This document shows positions 49,343 to 55,922 of a DNA stretch of 64,000 bases, piece by piece. The DNA lies in assembly GCA_965370045.1 (NCBI GenBank), contig CBDUSI010000004.1:1-64000 (forward strand), written 5' to 3'. The position numbers and the translations under genes are program-made. The notes below the pieces were generated by a model. It searched no databases. It saw nothing but the letters and a program-made list of their open reading frames with translations, and was not told the DNA's origin. This DNA comes from CAZONU01 sp965370045. GTDB taxonomy: Bacteria > Planctomycetota > SZUA-567 > JAKLDR01. Position 1 is the stretch's first letter. Every line of letters starts with the position of its first letter.

Positions 49343-50240
49343 ATTGCCCTTCCCCCGCGACCTGCTCATCCACGCTGCCCGCATGCGCGCGCGGGGCATT
49401 TCCTGGGAGACAATCGCCGCGCGAACGCCGCACACCGCGGCCGACCTCGCCCGACTGCCCTTTGACCACCCGGAAATCTGGGAGCCGCTGTACCGTCGCG
49501 CCGAAAAGCTCGCGCTTCAGGAAGCCGAAGGCCAGATGTTCAAGGCGCTCAACGTGCTCCTCGAAGGCGAAAACGTCCACGCCGCCGAAAAGGCCGCAAG
49601 AGAGCTATTGCTGCATCGCAGACACATCGAGAGACGGCGTTATCAACCACCAAGACACCAAGGCACCAAGAACCTGGGGGGCGTGAACGCGGCTGAAGCC
49701 GCTCACGAAACCCGCGCGCTCTCCCGCGACCCAGCTTCCAACTTGGTGCCTTGGTGCCTTGGTGGTGAAAAGGAAACTCCCGAAGAACTAAGAGTCCCCA
49801 TCATCCAACTGGCCTGCTGCCGCGCGCAGGGCGAAGACCTGCTTTCAACAGCGGCGGAGATCGGCCGCCATCACGAGGAAGTCGCCCGCTGGCCATTTCT
49901 TTACGTGAAAAGCTGGGACCGGCACTGGCGCACTGCGCGCCTTGAAACCGCGCGCTTCTATGCGGCCCGCGCAATCAGAAGACTCACCGACCTCGCGTTC
50001 GACCCCGACCGACAGCTCGCCGCCCGCGCGGCGCGAACGCTCTTGATACATCGCCGGCACATGCACTGGGCTAATCAACCACCAAGACACCAAGAACACC
50101 AAGAAGCGAAGAACTGTGCGATCTTGAACGCGGACGAGGCCGCTCGCGAAGCCAGCGCGCTTTCCCGCGACCCGAGTCCCAACTTGGTGCCTTTGTGTCT
50201 TGGTGGTGAAAGAGGTTGGAAATCCCGCGACGGGCCTTGA
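49233..50240 (+). CDS. Two-domain DNA-binding-like protein whose linkers are encoded by repeat elements
   Basis: Protein of up to 335 residues, not recognised. The ATG at 49233 lies inside element E2; GTG codons at 49335/49338 in its right arm are alternative starts (VVKLPFPRDLLIHAARM). Domain 1 (about 49343-49641) and domain 2 (about 49770-50073) are homologous: both have a helix-turn-helix-like pattern (GISWETIAARTPHTAADLAR; LLSTAAEIGRHHEEVARWPF), a W...R-A segment and end in AARELLLHRRH or AARTLLIHRRH. Each is followed by an element (E3, E4) read through in frame as NQPPRHQ... to ...LVPLCLGGE. The domains feel like the small helix-turn-helix units of phage terminase small subunits. Whether it is translated, and what it does, is open. 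Confidence 0.5.
   Translation: MIRPRTSMPEQSGDAPREGSPAPASVSSVSSVSSVVKLPFPRDLLIHAARMRARGISWETIAARTPHTAADLARLPFDHPEIWEPLYRRAEKLALQEAEGQMFKALNVLLEGENVHAAEKAARELLLHRRHIERRRYQPPRHQGTKNLGGVNAAEAAHETRALSRDPASNLVPWCLGGEKETPEELRVPIIQLACCRAQGEDLLSTAAEIGRHHEEVARWPFLYVKSWDRHWRTARLETARFYAARAIRRLTDLAFDPDRQLAARAARTLLIHRRHMHWANQPPRHQEHQEAKNCAILNADEAAREASALSRDPSPNLVPLCLGGERGWKSRDGP
49642..49769. repeat. Inverted-repeat element E3
   Basis: Left end ATCAACCACCAAGACACCAA then GGCACCAAG; right end CTTGGTGCCTTGGTGCCTTG then GTGGTGAA. The interior (GAACGCGG..GA.GCCGCTC.CGAA and CGCGCTCTCCCGCGACCC) is shared with E4. Same orientation as E1 and E4. Confidence 0.88.
50074..50210. repeat. Inverted-repeat element E4
   Basis: Left end ATCAACCACCAAGACACCAA then GAACACCAAG; right end CTTGGTGCCTTTGTGTCTTG then GTGGTGAA. 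The interior closely resembles E3. The 49343-49769 and 50074-50210 units with their upstream domains look like a diverged tandem duplication of about 430-440 bp. Confidence 0.88.
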
Positions 50241-50251
50241 GCCCGGGGCGC

Positions 50252-50279
50252 TTGCCCCCGCGCGCGCGCGACCTATAAT
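50252..50279 (+). promoter_or_regulatory. Promoter for the RpoE-like sigma gene, leaderless start
   Basis: TTGCCC (50252-50257), 16 nt, TATAAT (50274-50279), a perfect -10 box, then 6 nt to the GTG at 50286. No ribosome site between. Confidence 0.7.
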
Positions 50280-50285
50280 GCCGCC

Positions 50286-51005
50286 GTGGCCAAGAGACGC
50301 AAAAGCACCCGGACCATGCTGCCCGCCGCCGCCGGCGCGGACATGAAGGATCTCAATGACGAGGACCTCATGCTGCGCTGCCAGGAGGGCGACGACCTGG
50401 CCTTCGACGAGCTCTTCAAGCGCTACGAGGCGCCCACCCTGGCGCTGCTCTGCCGCCTGGTCGGCGACCGGGCCAGCGCCGAGAGCCTGGCCCAGGAGGC
50501 CTTCCTGCGCATCTTCCGCGACGCGGACAAGTACGAGTACCCCCGGCGCTTCTCCACCTGGTTCTTCACCATCGTGCGCAACCTGGCCAAGAACGAATTG
50601 CGCTACCGCCAGCGCCACCCGGCCCGCAGTCTGGAGCAGAGCTCCAGCGGCAAGCGGGAGACCGACCGCCCCGCGCTGATCAACGAGGTCCGGGCGGCCA
50701 CGCGCACGCCGCTGTCCAGCATCGTCAGCAACGAGGTTCTGGACCGCGTCCACCGGGCCATCGCCGAGCTGCCCGAGGCCGAGCGCGAGGCGCTGATCCT
50801 GCACCGCTTCAGCAACCTCAAGTACCGGGAGATCGCCGAGATCGTGGGCACGCGCCTGGGCACCGTGCGCTCCCGGCTGCACTCCGCGCTCAACCGCCTG
50901 CGGCGCAATCTGGCGGACCTGGAGGATCGCTTCACCGGAGGAGGCGCCCGCGGCTCCACCAACGGAAAAGGGGAGGGGAGCGAAGAGGACCAGACCGGAG
51001 GTTGA
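50286..51005 (+). CDS. RpoE-like ECF sigma factor
   Basis: Sigma-70 family protein of 239 residues. Region 2 is at about 35-105 (FDELFKRYEAPTLALLCRLV; AESLAQEAFLRIFRDADKY; FSTWFFTIVRNLAKNELR), and region 4 at about 160-215 (LPEAEREALILHRFSNLKYR; EIAEIVGTRLGTVRSRLHSA). A 20-residue N-terminal basic extension and a Gly/Glu-rich tail are extra. Starts as a probable leaderless GTG. It is followed 64 nt later by a zinc-finger anti-sigma gene, giving a classical ECF/anti-sigma pair; the site-2 protease RseP in the window could serve its release. Confidence 0.9.
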   Translation: MAKRRKSTRTMLPAAAGADMKDLNDEDLMLRCQEGDDLAFDELFKRYEAPTLALLCRLVGDRASAESLAQEAFLRIFRDADKYEYPRRFSTWFFTIVRNLAKNELRYRQRHPARSLEQSSSGKRETDRPALINEVRAATRTPLSSIVSNEVLDRVHRAIAELPEAEREALILHRFSNLKYREIAEIVGTRLGTVRSRLHSALNRLRRNLADLEDRFTGGGARGSTNGKGEGSEEDQTGG

Positions 51006-51069
51006 ACGAACAAATGCCGCACCACCGGTGTAAGCAATAGCAGCAGAGCAGAAAGGCTTTGAAGCGATA

Positions 51070-51984
51070 ATGGCCAGCAAGGAATGCGACCGGCTCCGAC
51101 CCTACCTGATGGACTACGTGGTCGGTGAGCTGGATCCCTCCGCGGCCCAACAGGCCGACATCGAGAAGCACCTGGCTGACTGCGAGGAGTGCCGCAGCGC
51201 CGCCGAGGAACTGCGCGGCACCGGCCGCGCCCTGGAGGCGGTCAGGACCTTCGACACCCGCCTGGACGAGGATCTCCGCAAGAATATCACCAGCCGCGCG
51301 CGCGTCGAGGCCCAGCTGGTGCGCGCCACCCGCCAGCACGAGAGGATCGCTGAAGGGGGCTCGGCGCGGCGCGTCCCGCTTGCCGCCTGGGCGGTGCTGG
51401 TCCTGGGCACCGTCGGGGCCCTGGTCCTGGCGACGCTGATTCCCAAGCTGGACACCTTCGCCCCCCAGCCGGCCGGCAAGGTGCTGGGCTGTGCGCTTCT
51501 CAAGGGAGCTTCCAACAACGCCTTCAGGAAGGACTGGCCGGAGGGCCGCGAACTCGAACCCGGCGAGGAGATATCGGTGCCCCGGGGGGTGGTGCTCTGT
51601 CTCAAGTTGGGCGACCACAGCCGCCTGGACGTCTGCGGCCCGGCCGAGGTGCGCTTCGCGAAGGAGGGCCGGCCCCTCTGCATCACCAAGGGCAAGGCCT
51701 ACCTGGAGGCCAGGAGCAACCTGGCCGTGGAACTCGCGCCGCTCAAGAAGCTGCGCCTGTCCGCCGGCTCCAAGGTCTGCCTGGCGGCCGACCCGGTCGG
51801 CGACTGCGCCGCGCGGGTCACCGTGCTGGCCGGCTCGGCGGACTACTCGACGGGCGAAGGCGATAGCAGGCTGGAGGTGGGCAAGACCCTGGAGGTCGAC
51901 GGCCGCAGCTCCAGGGTCAAGGTCCGGGCCATGGAAGAAGCCGAGCGGGATCTCTGGCGCCCGCCGGAAGTGCGCACGTTATAG
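51070..51984 (+). CDS. Zinc-finger (zf-HC2) anti-sigma factor with FecR-like periplasmic domain
   Basis: Protein of 304 residues. The N-terminal zinc-binding anti-sigma domain has the H-x3-C-x2-C motif (IEKHLADCEECRSAAEEL) after an earlier Cys in KECDRLRPYLMDYV. One membrane helix lies at about 102-122 (PLAAWAVLVLGTVGALVLAT). The periplasmic part (150-300) is FecR-like (EISVPRGVVLCLKLGDHSRL; VCGPAEVRFAKEGRP; ITKGKAYLEARSNLAVEL). It should sequester the sigma factor encoded just upstream until an envelope signal triggers release. Confidence 0.88.
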   Translation: MASKECDRLRPYLMDYVVGELDPSAAQQADIEKHLADCEECRSAAEELRGTGRALEAVRTFDTRLDEDLRKNITSRARVEAQLVRATRQHERIAEGGSARRVPLAAWAVLVLGTVGALVLATLIPKLDTFAPQPAGKVLGCALLKGASNNAFRKDWPEGRELEPGEEISVPRGVVLCLKLGDHSRLDVCGPAEVRFAKEGRPLCITKGKAYLEARSNLAVELAPLKKLRLSAGSKVCLAADPVGDCAARVTVLAGSADYSTGEGDSRLEVGKTLEVDGRSSRVKVRAMEEAERDLWRPPEVRTL

Positions 51985-51991
51985 CGAAGAG

Positions 51992-52972
51992 TCAGTCGCG
52001 CTGGCCGAGGACGCCGGCCTGCTCGGCGAAGTCGAAGACGATCTCGCAGGAGGGCAGCACCTCGGCCACCGTCGGGCCCCAGGGCCGCTCGCCGCGCAGT
52101 GCGGCCACCAGGGCCTCGACCTCCGCGTAGGGCCCGGCGGTGACGTCGCGGGGCTCGTCCGCCGGGACCGCCTGGTCGATGACCAGCGTCCCCTCCCGCC
52201 AGCAGCGCAGGGTGCTGCCCGGACCGAAGAAGCCGTTGGCGATGGGGAATACCGCATGGGCCCGGAAGCCTTCTCCGAAAATGTCGTAGCTCTCCTCCTG
52301 CATTCCGGCGGTGGTGACGATGTCCAGCCGGCCGCGCGCGCCGCTGGTGAAAACGTAATCCTCCTGGTACCAGCGGGCGGCCAGCGCGGGGTCCTGCTGC
52401 ACGGCGAGCCGGGCGCTACTGACGTCGCCGGCGATGTAGCGCAGAGCGTCGACGCTGTGCAGGGCGGTGCCCCACACGAAGCTGGGCTCGACCCGCTTCT
52501 TGCGGATCATCGCCGCGCGCACATAGCGCACCTCGCCCTGCTCACGGGCCCAGGAGATGGCCCGGTTGAGCAAGGGCGCGAAACGGCGGTTGACCGAGAC
52601 CATGTGCGGCGCGCCGGTCTCGGCGGCGACCTCAGCCAGGCGGCGGACCTCTTCCCGGCCGTTCCCCGGCGGCTTCTCGACCGTGCTGGGGATCCCCCGC
52701 CGGAATACCCGTTCGGCGGTCTCCGCCACCAGGGGCACGGGCAGCACCACGATGCAGGCGTCGGGCTTCTCGACGTCCAGCATCTTCTCGGCGTCGCGGT
52801 AGGCGCGCTCGAATCCGTACTTCTGCCGGAAGAGCGCGGTGCGTTCCGCTTCGAGATCGCAGCAGGCGGCGAGCTCTATCTCGCCGGGGTGGGCCTTCGC
52901 GTAACGGGCCAGGGAGATGGCGTGACCGATTTCCGAGTGGGTCCCGCAGCCGATGAGCGCCAGCTTGAACAT
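51992..52972 (-). CDS. Gfo/Idh/MocA-family oxidoreductase
   Basis: NAD(P)-dependent dehydrogenase of 326 residues. Rossmann start FKLALIGCGTHSEIGHAISL, ELAACCDLEAERTALFRQKY, active-site STVEKPPGNGREEVRRLAE (Lys-Pro) and the C-terminal domain MVSVNRRFAPLLNRAISWA. The ATG at 52972 is fixed by a consensus promoter whose -10 box ends 6 nt before it; a longer frame to 52990 would overlap the promoter. Substrate unknown; the family mostly oxidises sugars and inositols. It converges with the anti-sigma gene, 7 nt apart. Confidence 0.85.
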   Translation of the reverse strand: MFKLALIGCGTHSEIGHAISLARYAKAHPGEIELAACCDLEAERTALFRQKYGFERAYRDAEKMLDVEKPDACIVVLPVPLVAETAERVFRRGIPSTVEKPPGNGREEVRRLAEVAAETGAPHMVSVNRRFAPLLNRAISWAREQGEVRYVRAAMIRKKRVEPSFVWGTALHSVDALRYIAGDVSSARLAVQQDPALAARWYQEDYVFTSGARGRLDIVTTAGMQEESYDIFGEGFRAHAVFPIANGFFGPGSTLRCWREGTLVIDQAVPADEPRDVTAGPYAEVEALVAALRGERPWGPTVAEVLPSCEIVFDFAEQAGVLGQRD

Positions 52973-52978
52973 GGCGGC

Positions 52979-53007
52979 TTTATGCCGCACGGCGGGTTCG
53001 ATGTCAA
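52979..53007 (-). promoter_or_regulatory. Consensus promoter, leaderless start of the oxidoreductase
   Basis: Minus strand TTGACA (53007-53002), 17 nt, CATAAA (52984-52979), GCCGCC, ATG at 52972. Confidence 0.7.
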
Positions 53008-53044
53008 GACACTAAAGCCGGGACGTGCGCGGTGGGGGTGCGCG

Positions 53045-53539
53045 CTACTCGCTCGGGGGTGGCTCGGCCTGGCCCAACTCGCCATCGCCCGGGAACTCGT
53101 CCCAGGCTTCGACCTCCACGGCGTCCTCGTCGTCGCTCAGCGGATTGGACTGGTAGCCCGGCTGGCTTGCGCGGGCCACCTCCTCCTCGTAGGCGGCGAT
53201 GACTTTCTGGTGGAAGAGCTCCCGGCACTCCGAGGTGATGGGGTGGGCCACGTCGGCATAGAGTTTGACCCGGCCGCGCCCGTTGAGAGCGGCGCGAGGC
53301 GCCGACAGCCGTGACCCGCAGTTGTTGCAGTACTTGCCGCGCAGGTGGTTCTTCGCGTTGCAGCGCGGGCAGCAGAAGGTCAGCTTGCGGCTGGGCATGG
53401 CCACGAAGAGCCCCGAGGGGCGGCTGATCACCTTTATGTCGCGGATAACGAAGCAGTTGTCCAGCGACACGCAGGCGAAGGCCTTCAGCTTGTTGTCCCT
53501 GCTGTTTACCAGTCGGATACGGACTGCGGTGAGTTCCAC
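53045..53539 (-). CDS. spoVG: SpoVG-family DNA-binding protein with inserted zinc ribbon
   Basis: Protein of 164 residues. SpoVG landmarks: ELTAVRIRLVNSRDNKLKAF, VSLDNCFVIRDIKVISRPSG, LFVAMPSRK, then after an insert DVAHPITSECRELFHQKVI. Between AMPSRK and DVAHPI, where other bacteria have about ten residues, there are about 40, with a zinc ribbon: C57-x2-C60 and C71-x2-C74 (CCPRC and CNNC). The C-terminal 40 residues are acidic. SpoVG binds DNA or RNA and regulates cell-envelope and division genes; planctomycete versions I recall have this insert. The GTG at 53539 follows GGGAAGG and a promoter at 53572. The stop is 45 nt before the ispE-side gene's neighbourhood, on the same strand as ispE. 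Confidence 0.88.
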   Translation of the reverse strand: MELTAVRIRLVNSRDNKLKAFACVSLDNCFVIRDIKVISRPSGLFVAMPSRKLTFCCPRCNAKNHLRGKYCNNCGSRLSAPRAALNGRGRVKLYADVAHPITSECRELFHQKVIAAYEEEVARASQPGYQSNPLSDDEDAVEVEAWDEFPGDGELGQAEPPPSE

Positions 53540-53571
53540 AGCTAGTTTACCTTCCCGCCGGCACAAGCCGA

Positions 53572-53600
53572 CTTATACTGCGCGGTTCAATTACCCCCAA
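53572..53600 (-). promoter_or_regulatory. Promoter for spoVG
   Basis: Minus strand TTGGGG (53600-53595, overlapping the end of ispE), 17 nt, TATAAG (53577-53572); a leader of about 25 nt with GGGAAGG precedes the GTG. Confidence 0.5.
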
Positions 53601-54490
53601 CTCGCGACGGAACCGACGGCCAGAATCACACCGGAGCGCAGCTTCTCCTCAAGTTCGGCCTTCAGCCCGTCCGCCGCCTCCGGAGTCGTCAGCACGAAGA
53701 CGGTTGACCCCGAACCGGAGAGCAGCGTTCCAAGCGCTCCCTCGCCTGTCAAGACACTCCTGGCGGCCGCCAAGTCGGGATAAAGCTCAAATACCGGCTC
53801 CTCCAACCGGTTGAAGAGCTCCCGGCCGCCATCCTCGAAGGCGCCTTGTTTCAGCGCCTTAGTAATAGTATGACACGAACGCCGCCCGCTTGTCAAGGGC
53901 ATTCTCAGCCGGGCGTAGATATCCCTTGTGGCTACTTGACGTTGCGGAATATACAGCAAAACATTAATAGCATGGTGTACTTCCAGCGGCTCGACGAGTT
54001 CTCCCCGGCCCCGGCAGACCGCCGTCCCGCCGCTCAGGAAGAAATTCACGTCGCTGCCCAGTTTGGAGCCGATATTCGCGAGATCCTCGCGCCGCGCTCC
54101 GAGCCCCCAGAGGCGGTCGAGGCCGCGCAGGGCCGCTGCCGCGTCGCTGGAGCCGCCACCCAGCCCACCGCCGACCGGGATGCGCTTCTCCAGGTGGATG
54201 TGAATTCCCTCCTGCTCGCCGGACTCCCGGGCCAGTAGGCGGGCGGCGCGCAGGGCCAGGTTGTCCTCGTCCGCGGGCGCGGGCCCGCCGGCCACCGATA
54301 TGCTGAACTCGCCCGCCGGCCGGCGCCAGAACTCCAGGCGGTCCGAGAGTCCCACGGCCTGCATGACCGTTTCGATCTCGTGGTAGCCGTCCTCGCGCTT
54401 GCCGAGTACCTCCAGGAAGAGGTTTATCTTGGCGGGAGCATCGAGCCCCAGCTCCGGCGGGCCGGAGGGGCGCTCTGGCGCGGCCGTCAT
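53591..54490 (-). CDS. ispE: 4-diphosphocytidyl-2-C-methyl-D-erythritol kinase
   Basis: GHMP kinase of 299 residues, fourth step of the MEP isoprenoid pathway. Features: LDAPAKINLFLEVLGKREDG YHEIETVMQ near the start, the ATP-binding loop PVGGGLGGGSSDAAAALRGL, KLGSDVNFFLSGGTAVCRGR and the late GTLLSGSGSTVFVL. The ATG overlaps the stop of the upstream M15-like gene by 4 nt. spoVG follows 51 nt after ispE, the ispE-spoVG order seen in many bacteria. ispG and dxr are encoded 1.5 kb away on the other strand. Confidence 0.94.
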   Translation of the reverse strand: MTAAPERPSGPPELGLDAPAKINLFLEVLGKREDGYHEIETVMQAVGLSDRLEFWRRPAGEFSISVAGGPAPADEDNLALRAARLLARESGEQEGIHIHLEKRIPVGGGLGGGSSDAAAALRGLDRLWGLGARREDLANIGSKLGSDVNFFLSGGTAVCRGRGELVEPLEVHHAINVLLYIPQRQVATRDIYARLRMPLTSGRRSCHTITKALKQGAFEDGGRELFNRLEEPVFELYPDLAAARSVLTGEGALGTLLSGSGSTVFVLTTPEAADGLKAELEEKLRSGVILAVGSVASWG

Positions 54491-55752
54491 TTCCTGACCT
54501 TCTTGTCCTTCTTGACCTTCTTGCCCGGCGCTTCGCGGAACTCAGGCGGCGGCTCCTCGTCCTCGTTGTACTCCGCGGGAGGCCACCACTCCAGCGTTCG
54601 GCGCTTGCCGCGCTTGCGGAGCGTGCCCCAGCGGGTGAGGTACCCGCGCGCGTCGAAGTGCACGTAGCTCCTGCATGACTCCGGGCCGTCGAAGGCGTAG
54701 ACGCCGGTGCCCCCGGTGCGGACCCGCCCGGCCTTCTCCAGCTTGCGCAGCGAGTGGCCGATCACCAGGCCGTCCTTCTCGTCGACCTTGCCGTCGCCGG
54801 TGATGTCGTCGCAGACCTCGTCGCCGTCCTCGTCTATCATGACGTCGGCGGCGTCGCCGTAGATGTGCCGGCTGAAGATCCCCCCGCCGACCCGGCGGTT
54901 GTAGTAGGGCGCGCGGAAGGCGCTGTTGACCGCCAGGCGCTTGAACTTCACTTTTCGCGCAAGGAGTTCCCGGCTGAGCATCTCCATTTTGTAGATGAAG
55001 TGCCGGTTGGGCGGGAACCACGAGGTATGCCGGCGCTTGGGCTTCTTCTTGTTCTTCTGGGTGATGAAGCCGACCATCTGTCCGACCGTCACGTGTGGGG
55101 CCATGAGCAGCTTCTCGTTCTTCGGCGTGATTCTCATCCAGAAGCGCGGGGGGTTGAAGAGGTGCTTATGCTTCCTGACCCGCCAGCTCTTGGCCTTCTC
55201 GGGATTGGGATAGGTGCCGATGACATGTTTGCCGACCTTGACCCGCCACGCGCCGGTCTTCTTCGTCCGGGTGATCTCGGCCTCGTGGAGGATGACGATG
55301 GGGAAGACAACCTTCGTCCCCGGATTACCCTTGTCCGCGGCGGATGGGGGATAGAAAGTCAACTTCAGGCTGAAGCTGTCGCCGGAAACCTGGGGGCTGA
55401 AGAGCTCAATCCCCCCGCCCTTGAGTTTCGTAGTGGTTCCCCCCGCCTTCTTCCACCTGCCCCGGTCGGTCAGTTGCCAATCGGGAGGCCCGCCGCCCGA
55501 GGCGGGGCCGACCAGCGTCACCTTGCACGCCGGCGGGAGGCACAGCAGGTCGCCCGACCAGAAGCGGCCGGAAAGCTCCGGGACGCCCGCGATTTCGACT
55601 TTGAGGATCGTTCCGTGAGAAGACGTGAGGGTCGGTTTGACGGGAGCCTTCCCGGCGGGGGGCTTCACGGGCGGTGCGGCCGGTTCACCGCCCAGCGGGC
55701 AGCCGGCGGCCAGGAACAGGAGCAGCGGAACGAGGCCCAGTTGGCGCAACAT
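54487..55752 (-). CDS. Lipoprotein with M15-like peptidase domain and EF-hand-type insertion
   Basis: Protein of 421 residues. The lipobox LAAGC gives Cys18 as lipidation site. Residues 40-220 are beta-rich with no known match. Residues about 240-385 resemble peptidase M15 (VGQMVGFITQKNKKK; LAVNSAFRAPYYNRRVGGGI; FSRHIYGDAADVMID; SYVHFDARGYLTRWG): the H-x6-D of SRHIYGDAAD and the late H in YVHFD are the zinc ligands. Between them is a calcium-loop-like segment (DEDGDEVCDDITGDGKVDEK) that looks like a dockerin or EF-hand. It could be a peptidoglycan carboxypeptidase or a binding protein. The ATG at 55752 is 6 nt after a -10 box. Confidence 0.8.
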   Translation of the reverse strand: MLRQLGLVPLLLFLAAGCPLGGEPAAPPVKPPAGKAPVKPTLTSSHGTILKVEIAGVPELSGRFWSGDLLCLPPACKVTLVGPASGGGPPDWQLTDRGRWKKAGGTTTKLKGGGIELFSPQVSGDSFSLKLTFYPPSAADKGNPGTKVVFPIVILHEAEITRTKKTGAWRVKVGKHVIGTYPNPEKAKSWRVRKHKHLFNPPRFWMRITPKNEKLLMAPHVTVGQMVGFITQKNKKKPKRRHTSWFPPNRHFIYKMEMLSRELLARKVKFKRLAVNSAFRAPYYNRRVGGGIFSRHIYGDAADVMIDEDGDEVCDDITGDGKVDEKDGLVIGHSLRKLEKAGRVRTGGTGVYAFDGPESCRSYVHFDARGYLTRWGTLRKRGKRRTLEWWPPAEYNEDEEPPPEFREAPGKKVKKDKKVRK

Positions 55753-55758
55753 GTCTCT

Positions 55759-55787
55759 ATTCTGGGCGGGGGGGGAGGCGATGTCCA
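55759..55787 (-). promoter_or_regulatory. Promoter for the M15-like lipoprotein and ispE, leaderless start
   Basis: Minus strand TGGACA (55787-55782), 17 nt, CAGAAT (55764-55759), then 6 nt to the ATG at 55752. Confidence 0.55.
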
Positions 55788-55830
55788 GCGTTTTCCGGGA
55801 AGGGGTGCAACCTGGAGCGGGCATTTCCCA

Positions 55831-55902
55831 TTGAAAGGCCGCACCTGACGGATAAGCTTAACGTTAGCTCCTCCAGACCGTCCGGAGGAGCGCGCTGTTA
55901 AC
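55831..55902 (+). promoter_or_regulatory. Promoter candidate and leader hairpin upstream of ispG
   Basis: TTGAAA (55831-55836), 16 nt, TAAGCT (55853-55858). The leader then holds a stem GCTCCTCC (55867-55874) with GGAGGAGC (55884-55891). The hairpin hides GGAGGAG but the probable ribosome site (GGAAAGGGAGAG, 55907-55918) stays free, so control by this fold is only a possibility. Confidence 0.4.
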
Positions 55903-55922
55903 TGGCGGAAAGGGAGAGATTT

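Noticed and set aside
46957..50210. ACCAAG-type repeats considered as CRISPR repeats or plasmid replication iterons
   Set aside because: There are no equal spacers, and the motifs occur as inverted arms of separate elements. No replication initiator gene is near.
52973..52990. Longer start for the oxidoreductase at 52990
   Set aside because: It would lie in the -10 region of a consensus promoter.
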